Shown piece after piece: positions 59,880 through 64,000 of a stretch of 64,000 nt of DNA; positions within the stretch are counted from its first letter, which is position 1; each line of letters starts with the position of its first letter. Where the stretch lies: assembly GCF_000820145.1 (NCBI RefSeq), contig NZ_CDBW01000042.1, forward strand, positions 1-64,000, read 5' to 3'. Under the pieces are notes generated by a model. The model was given only the letters and a program-made list of their open reading frames with translations. It searched no databases and was not told the DNA's origin. The translations under genes and the position numbers were made by a program. Source of the stretch: Aeromonas sobria (GTDB lineage Bacteria; Pseudomonadota; Gammaproteobacteria; Enterobacterales; Aeromonadaceae).

Positions 59880-60407
59880 TTACTCGGCAGAGACGGGGTA
59901 ACCGGCCCCTTTCCATGCGAAGATACCGCCCGGTACCCGATAGACCTGCTGATAGCCCTGAGTCACCGCCCAGGCGGCGGCATTGTGGCTGCGGCCGCAC
60001 TTGACGAAGCCGCAGTAGATCACCACCGGACGGGACTTGTCTTCACCCAGCAGCGCCTGGAACTGCTCCGGGGTGCCGCTCCCCTCGATGATCTCGCTCC
60101 AGTTGTCGCCGGACTTGGCCTCCTTCACGAAGACGAAGTTCTTGGCGCCCGGGATGTGCTCTTTCTTGTAGGAGTCCTCATAGGGCATGGTGTCGATGAT
60201 CACCAGCTCCTCACCCTTATCCATCCGGGTCTTCAGCTCGGCCACGGTCAGCAGCTGATAGCCCCCCTGCTGCGTCTCTTGCGCCAGCTGCACCGCCGAC
60301 TGCTCCAGCTTCACCTCCTGCTCGAACTGGTTGTCGCCACAGCCACCGAGGGCAAAGCTGGCGGCGATCAGCGAGGCCAGCAGGGTGCGGGATCGCAATG
60401 TCATCAT
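59880..60407 (-). CDS. Rhodanese-domain lipoprotein
   Basis: A predicted 175-aa lipoprotein with signal peptide and lipobox LGGC (Cys about 23). A rhodanese domain (about 55-170) begins LKTRMDKGEELVIIDTMPYEDSYKKEHIPGAKNFVFV. The active-site loop is YCGFVKCGRSHNAA, with Cys at the catalytic position. It is in the operon behind a MauE-type membrane protein, 4 bases apart. The pair may act in periplasmic sulfur or disulfide chemistry, as inferred from context. Confidence 0.88.
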   Translation of the reverse strand: MMTLRSRTLLASLIAASFALGGCGDNQFEQEVKLEQSAVQLAQETQQGGYQLLTVAELKTRMDKGEELVIIDTMPYEDSYKKEHIPGAKNFVFVKEAKSGDNWSEIIEGSGTPEQFQALLGEDKSRPVVIYCGFVKCGRSHNAAAWAVTQGYQQVYRVPGGIFAWKGAGYPVSAE

Positions 60408-60411
60408 GTCA

Positions 60412-60834
60412 CTACTCCTTTAGAACGGGAAAAACAGGGCGGGAGGGTCGCAGCAGGGCGCCCGCAAGCGTCAGTAGCAGCAGATCCCGCACAATGGCTT
60501 GTGGCAGCGAGCTGAGATCAGCCTTGCCAAGACAGCCGCAAGAGATGTCGAGCCCAATGGCAATGCCATAGCCCAACACCGGAATAAACAGGGCGAGCAG
60601 CCCGATCACCAGCCACAGTCCCCAGCGCCGGTTGGCGATGACCGCGAGTCCGGCGCAGAGCTCAAGGGCGATCAGCCCCCAAGCGACGAATGGGATCAGT
60701 GACGGCCAGATCAGCCCGAAGGCCGCGATCTGTTCGACAAACAGGGCGGGGGAAACCAGCTTGAACCCGGCCGAGGCGACGAAGAAGCCACCCAGTGCCA
60801 GCTTGGCCAGTATGCGCAGCAATGCAGGCATCAT
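60412..60834 (-). CDS. MauE/DoxX-type membrane protein
   Basis: A 140-aa protein with four predicted TM segments. It follows the MauE (methylamine utilisation) pattern, with LALGGFFVASAGFKLVSP and a conserved CGCLG motif (about 109-113) in a loop. MauE-type proteins resemble the membrane part of vitamin K epoxide reductase/DsbD-like systems and may pass electrons for disulfide handling. Together with the downstream rhodanese lipoprotein it suggests an envelope sulfur-redox pair. Two ATGs at 60834 and 60831 are possible. Confidence 0.82.
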   Translation of the reverse strand: MMPALLRILAKLALGGFFVASAGFKLVSPALFVEQIAAFGLIWPSLIPFVAWGLIALELCAGLAVIANRRWGLWLVIGLLALFIPVLGYGIAIGLDISCGCLGKADLSSLPQAIVRDLLLLTLAGALLRPSRPVFPVLKE

Positions 60835-60929
60835 CTACCTCTTTATAGAGAGAGATAAATTCTAACCATTACCGATTGAGCCGCAATGGCTAAACCCATT
60901 GCGAGCAAGATAAATCTCGATTTTGCGGG

Positions 60930-60973
60930 GAAAAGGGTCGGTACTGGGCATGAACGCCGCAGTCCCGACCCTT
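60930..60973 (-). terminator. Terminator of the GH4 glycosidase operon
   Basis: AAGGGTCGG-ACTG and CAGT-CCGACCCTT pair across about 14 bases with a bulge. On the minus strand TTTT follows, 8 bases beyond the stop at 60981. Confidence 0.8.
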
Positions 60974-60980
60974 ATTGCAA

Positions 60981-62342
60981 TCAGGCAAACTGGGGTAGCC
61001 ACTGGCGCTGGGCGGCGTACATCTCGTCGAACATCTGCTGAATCTGCTCCAGGGTGCAGACGGTGGCGGTGACCGGATCGAGGGCCAGCGCGTAGCGGGC
61101 GGCATCAAGATCGCCGGTCAGGGCCGCCTGCACGATCAGCTCCTGCACCGCAGTGTTGCTCTTGCACAGGCTGGCGCACTGGGTCGGCAGTCGCCCCATC
61201 GCCTGCGGTTGCAGCCCCTTCTCATCGACCCAAATTGGCACTTCCACCACGCAGTCGGTGGGCAGGTTATCCACCAGCAGCCCTTCGGGCTGGCAGTTGG
61301 CCAGATTGCCGTTGATGCGGGTGCGCTCGCCGCTCACCATGGCGTGGATCAGCTTGGGCCCGTTGAGCATGTTGGGGGCGATGACGAAGGGTTTCTCCCC
61401 CGCCAGCTGGGCGGTGATCTCCGCTTTGCCAGCGGCGTGGACCTGCTCTTCAAGCGCCAGCAGATTCCAGCGCTGGGGCAGGAAGTGGTTGATCATCGCC
61501 TCGTTCTTGCGGAAATAGGGCAGGTAGTCGCTGCAGTGCCAGTGGTTCTCGGTACACCAGAGGCCGAAGAACTTCAGTACTTCGCAGCGCACGCCGTCTG
61601 CCTCGCGGGTTTTCGGATCATTCACCAGCGCCCGGATCCGCGGCTGCATATCCTCGCCATGGATGGCGAAGCGGGTGATCCAGGTCATGTGGTTGATCCC
61701 GGCGAACTCGTACTCCACCTCGGCGGGCACATCGTGATACATCAGGCGCTGCCAGCGTTCCGGGGTGGAGGGGTGATCCACCCAGGGGCCGACCCCCAGA
61801 TAACCGGCCAGTTGGGCGACGGTGTAGCGCACCCCGTAGCAGAGGCCGATGGACTGGATGCCGCTTGCCTCCTTGGCTGCCCAGGTGAGGGGGGCCAGCG
61901 GGTTGGCGTAGTTGATAAAGAGGGCGTTCGGGCAGAGCTCCTCCATATCCCGCAGGATTGCCAGCATGGGTGGAATGTGGCGCAGGGCGCGGAAGATGCC
62001 GCCCGGTCCCATGGTGTCGCCCACCTCCTGGATCACCCCGAATTTGGCCGGGATCGCCATGTCCAGCTTCCAGGGGGCTAGGCCGCCCACCTGAATGGCG
62101 CTGATGACGAAGTCCGCATGGCGAATCGCATCGCGCTGGCTGGTGGTCTGGCTCACCTGCATCGGCAGGCCGGATTGCGCCACCATCATGGTGATGAGAC
62201 GGTGGCTCTGGGCCAGCACCTCGGGATTGAGATCCATCAACACCAGCTCGGTACCCGCCATGGCGGGGTAGGAAAGCAGAGCCGAGACGATCTGGCGGGT
62301 AAACATGACGCTGCCAGCGCCAATAATGGTGATTTTGCTCAT
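60981..62342 (-). CDS. GH4-family alpha-glycosidase (MelA-like)
   Basis: A 453-aa NAD- and Mn-dependent glycosidase of family GH4. ITIIGAGSVMFTRQ (about 4-17) is the dinucleotide-binding loop. NYANPLAPLTWA is present. The metal ligands should be the Cys of IGLCYGVRY (about 170) and the His of GINHMTWITRF (about 200). In MelA-type enzymes the Cys is normally followed by His (GLCHS), here by Tyr. GH4 acts on alpha- or beta-glycosides and their 6-phosphates by a redox mechanism. It is 9 bases after an RbsC-type permease gene, so its substrate is probably brought in by that transporter unphosphorylated. Alpha-galactosides or glucosides are likely. Confidence 0.9.
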   Translation of the reverse strand: MSKITIIGAGSVMFTRQIVSALLSYPAMAGTELVLMDLNPEVLAQSHRLITMMVAQSGLPMQVSQTTSQRDAIRHADFVISAIQVGGLAPWKLDMAIPAKFGVIQEVGDTMGPGGIFRALRHIPPMLAILRDMEELCPNALFINYANPLAPLTWAAKEASGIQSIGLCYGVRYTVAQLAGYLGVGPWVDHPSTPERWQRLMYHDVPAEVEYEFAGINHMTWITRFAIHGEDMQPRIRALVNDPKTREADGVRCEVLKFFGLWCTENHWHCSDYLPYFRKNEAMINHFLPQRWNLLALEEQVHAAGKAEITAQLAGEKPFVIAPNMLNGPKLIHAMVSGERTRINGNLANCQPEGLLVDNLPTDCVVEVPIWVDEKGLQPQAMGRLPTQCASLCKSNTAVQELIVQAALTGDLDAARYALALDPVTATVCTLEQIQQMFDEMYAAQRQWLPQFA

Positions 62343-62351
62343 GTCAGAACC

Positions 62352-63335
62352 TTATTTGAAAAAACGGGAACGCCAGCGTCCCTGTTGAAGTTGCAGCATG
62401 CTGCCGTGGATCATCAGGGCGGCGAGGATCATCACCCCGTAGACCAGTCGGGTCCAGAAGCCGTCGAGACCGGCGCTGATGATGCCTGCCTCCAGCATGC
62501 CGATGATGCAGGCGCCAAACAGGCTGCCCAGCAGAGTGCCTCTGCCCCCCAGTACCGAGGTGCCGCCGATGAAGACGGAGGCAAACACCAGCAGCATGTA
62601 ACCCTGCCCCTGATTGGGCCACCAGCTGCTCATCTCGACGCTGATCAGCACCCCGACCAGCGCGGCGAGCAGCCCCATCAGCATGAAGAGGCCAAGTCGC
62701 ATCCGGTTGACCGGCACCCCCATCAGGCGGGCGGCCTCCGGGTTGTCTCCGATGAAGTTGATATTGTCACCCAGCGCGTGATGAGCCAGCAGCAGCCAGA
62801 GCAGCAGCGCTGCCAGCAGGCTCCAGAGGGCCTGGGCCGGTAGCCACTCCCACACTCTGCCAGTCAACAGGGTATGGAGCAGGGTGTCGCGGATCTCGGG
62901 CAGGCTGAGGGCCAGCCCGTCGGCCAGCACAGTGGTGAGGCCGCCGATAAAGAACTGGGTGCCGATGGTGGCGATGATGGAGGGGATCTGGAACTGCACG
63001 ATCAGCAGGGCGTTAAGCAGTCCACACAGCAGTCCACCTGCCATCGCCCCCAGCAGTGCCAGCAGCGGCGAGCCGGTGTGCTGGAACAGCCAGGCGAAGA
63101 TAAATCCCCCCAGCGCGATGACCGCCGGAAAGCTCATGTCGATCTCGCGGGCGATGATCAGCAGAGTCATCCCCAGCGCCAGCAGTATGGTCAGCGGAAT
63201 GGTCGAGAGCAGGGAGGTGTAGATCCGGCCATGGAAAAAGGTGACCGGACTGATGCTGGTAAACAGCCCCCACAGCAGCAGCAGGATCAGCCCGGTCAGT
63301 AAAGGCGCCCGATTGGCGAGCAGGAATTGTCTCAT
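62352..63335 (-). CDS. Sugar ABC transporter permease (RbsC family)
   Basis: A 327-aa inner-membrane permease with about 8-10 TM segments. It belongs to the branched BPD_transp_2 family, with ITFSP-type IVQFQIPSIIATIGTQFFIGGLTTVLADG and GYMLLVFASVFIGGTSVLGGRGTLLGSLFGACIIGMLEAGI. The start overlaps the ATPase stop by 4 bases. RbsC-type permeases usually carry monosaccharides, so coupling to a glycosidase is unusual. Confidence 0.92.
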   Translation of the reverse strand: MRQFLLANRAPLLTGLILLLLWGLFTSISPVTFFHGRIYTSLLSTIPLTILLALGMTLLIIAREIDMSFPAVIALGGFIFAWLFQHTGSPLLALLGAMAGGLLCGLLNALLIVQFQIPSIIATIGTQFFIGGLTTVLADGLALSLPEIRDTLLHTLLTGRVWEWLPAQALWSLLAALLLWLLLAHHALGDNINFIGDNPEAARLMGVPVNRMRLGLFMLMGLLAALVGVLISVEMSSWWPNQGQGYMLLVFASVFIGGTSVLGGRGTLLGSLFGACIIGMLEAGIISAGLDGFWTRLVYGVMILAALMIHGSMLQLQQGRWRSRFFK

Positions 63336-64000
63336 TGGCTGCCCCTTCTGACGGCATCGAGCAACGCCTGTTGCAGGGTCGGGAGGGTCATGTCGGCTTT
63401 GTGGTACTGGGCGACGATGGCGCCCCTGTCCATTACCACGAAGCGGTCGGCGACTCGGTAGGCATCGGCCATGTTGTGGGTGATCAGCAGGCAGGCGCGG
63501 CCCTGGGCCCGCAGCTGTTCGATAAAGCTGAGTACCTTCTCCACCTCGCCGAGGGAGAGGGCGGTGGTCGGCTCATCGAGGATCACCAGCCGGGCATCGA
63601 ACAGCATGGCGCGGCCGATGGCCAGCCCCTGCCGCTCGCCGCCGGAGAGCAGGCTGACCGGCGCATCGACGTTGGCACCGATGCCACGAAAATGGAGCAC
63701 CCGCAGCAGCTCGGCGGCCCGGCGTCGCTCCTCCTGCCGGTAGATAAAGCCCCAGCGATTGCGCAGATGGCGCCCCAGAAAGAGGTTGCGCCAGACGCTC
63801 TGCTGCTCGCCAAGGGCGCCGCTCTGATAGACGGTCTCGATGCCGAGTCGACGGGCGGTGGGCACATCGTAGTGATCGCCTGCCACCGTCTGCCCGGCAA
63901 CGGTCAGGGTGCCGCTGCCGAACGGTTCGGCACCGGCAATGACCCGGATCAGGGTCGACTTGCCCGCGCCGTTGTCGCCAAGCAGGGCCACCACTTCACC
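63332..64000 (-). CDS. Sugar ABC transporter ATP-binding protein (partial)
   Basis: The C-terminal part of an ATPase whose start lies beyond the right edge. Walker A is GDNGAGKST, the signature LLSGGERQGLAIGRA (LSGGE), and Walker B LVILDEPTTALS. The H-loop is ITHNM. It appears to be a single-domain ATPase (FrcA type), unlike the double RbsA. The periplasmic binding protein, if any, should be further to the right. Confidence 0.93.
   Translation of the reverse strand, partial: GEVVALLGDNGAGKSTLIRVIAGAEPFGSGTLTVAGQTVAGDHYDVPTARRLGIETVYQSGALGEQQSVWRNLFLGRHLRNRWGFIYRQEERRRAAELLRVLHFRGIGANVDAPVSLLSGGERQGLAIGRAMLFDARLVILDEPTTALSLGEVEKVLSFIEQLRAQGRACLLITHNMADAYRVADRFVVMDRGAIVAQYHKADMTLPTLQQALLDAVRRGSQ

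Overview
The window looks like a chromosomal segment of an Aeromonas-type gammaproteobacterium. The evidence is a high GC content, protein sequences close to but distinct from enterobacterial and Vibrio homologues, and gene orders shared with that group (mrcB-hrpB-thpR-sfsA-dksA-gluQ-pcnB-folK-panB-panC, gapA-yeaD, cysG-cysDNC, qmcA-ybbJ, mdtJI). The genus is an inference from sequence character, not proven here. Almost everything is core housekeeping DNA. The clear exception is one AT-rich phage-defence-like gene.

Layout. 1-560: the end of a tRNA cluster (Val 3' end, Lys, Val), a terminator and an 8-bp tandem repeat. 560-5400: two paralogous sodium:amino-acid symporters around a periplasmic binding protein, then a 2OG-Fe(II) oxygenase. 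5.6-11 kb: a lipoprotein, an HAD phosphatase, a possible sRNA, an Lrp-type regulator, a small exported protein, a Nudix hydrolase, ChrA and MsrB. 11-17.6 kb: a malQ-glgB-glgX alpha-glucan operon. 18-21 kb: gapA, yeaD, nadA. 21-25 kb: a chemoreceptor and qmcA-ybbJ. 25-29.7 kb: cysG-cysD-cysN-cysC for sulfate activation and siroheme. 29.9-32 kb: an AIPR-family gene and repeat debris. 32.5-35.3 kb: a PAS chemoreceptor and a TIGR03899-like protein. 35.4-39.5 kb: a ytfJ-led zinc-type (Zrg-like) ABC operon with a Zur-box-like sequence over its promoter. 39.6-45.8 kb: two exported unknowns, ppa, an HD-GYP response regulator, LysR with divergent mdtJI, and gloA2. 45.8-58 kb: the conserved mrcB to panC block. 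58-64 kb: a monooxygenase, TcyP, a MauE/rhodanese pair, and a GH4 glycosidase with a sugar ABC transporter that runs off the right edge.

The most informative non-coding signal is in the leader of the first symporter (minus strand, 2048-1936). It contains a 17-codon ORF with three Phe codons, whose stop codon lies inside one arm of an antiterminator stem. That stem is mutually exclusive with a perfect intrinsic terminator. This is the textbook geometry of ribosome-mediated attenuation and predicts a phenylalanine-responsive transporter. Other points to check are the Zur-like box in front of ytfJ, the AUU start of pcnB, an 89-bp tandem array upstream of pcnB, a duplicated panC start region, an apparent CUG start on the AIPR gene, and a structured minus-strand RNA candidate next to the Lrp-type gene.
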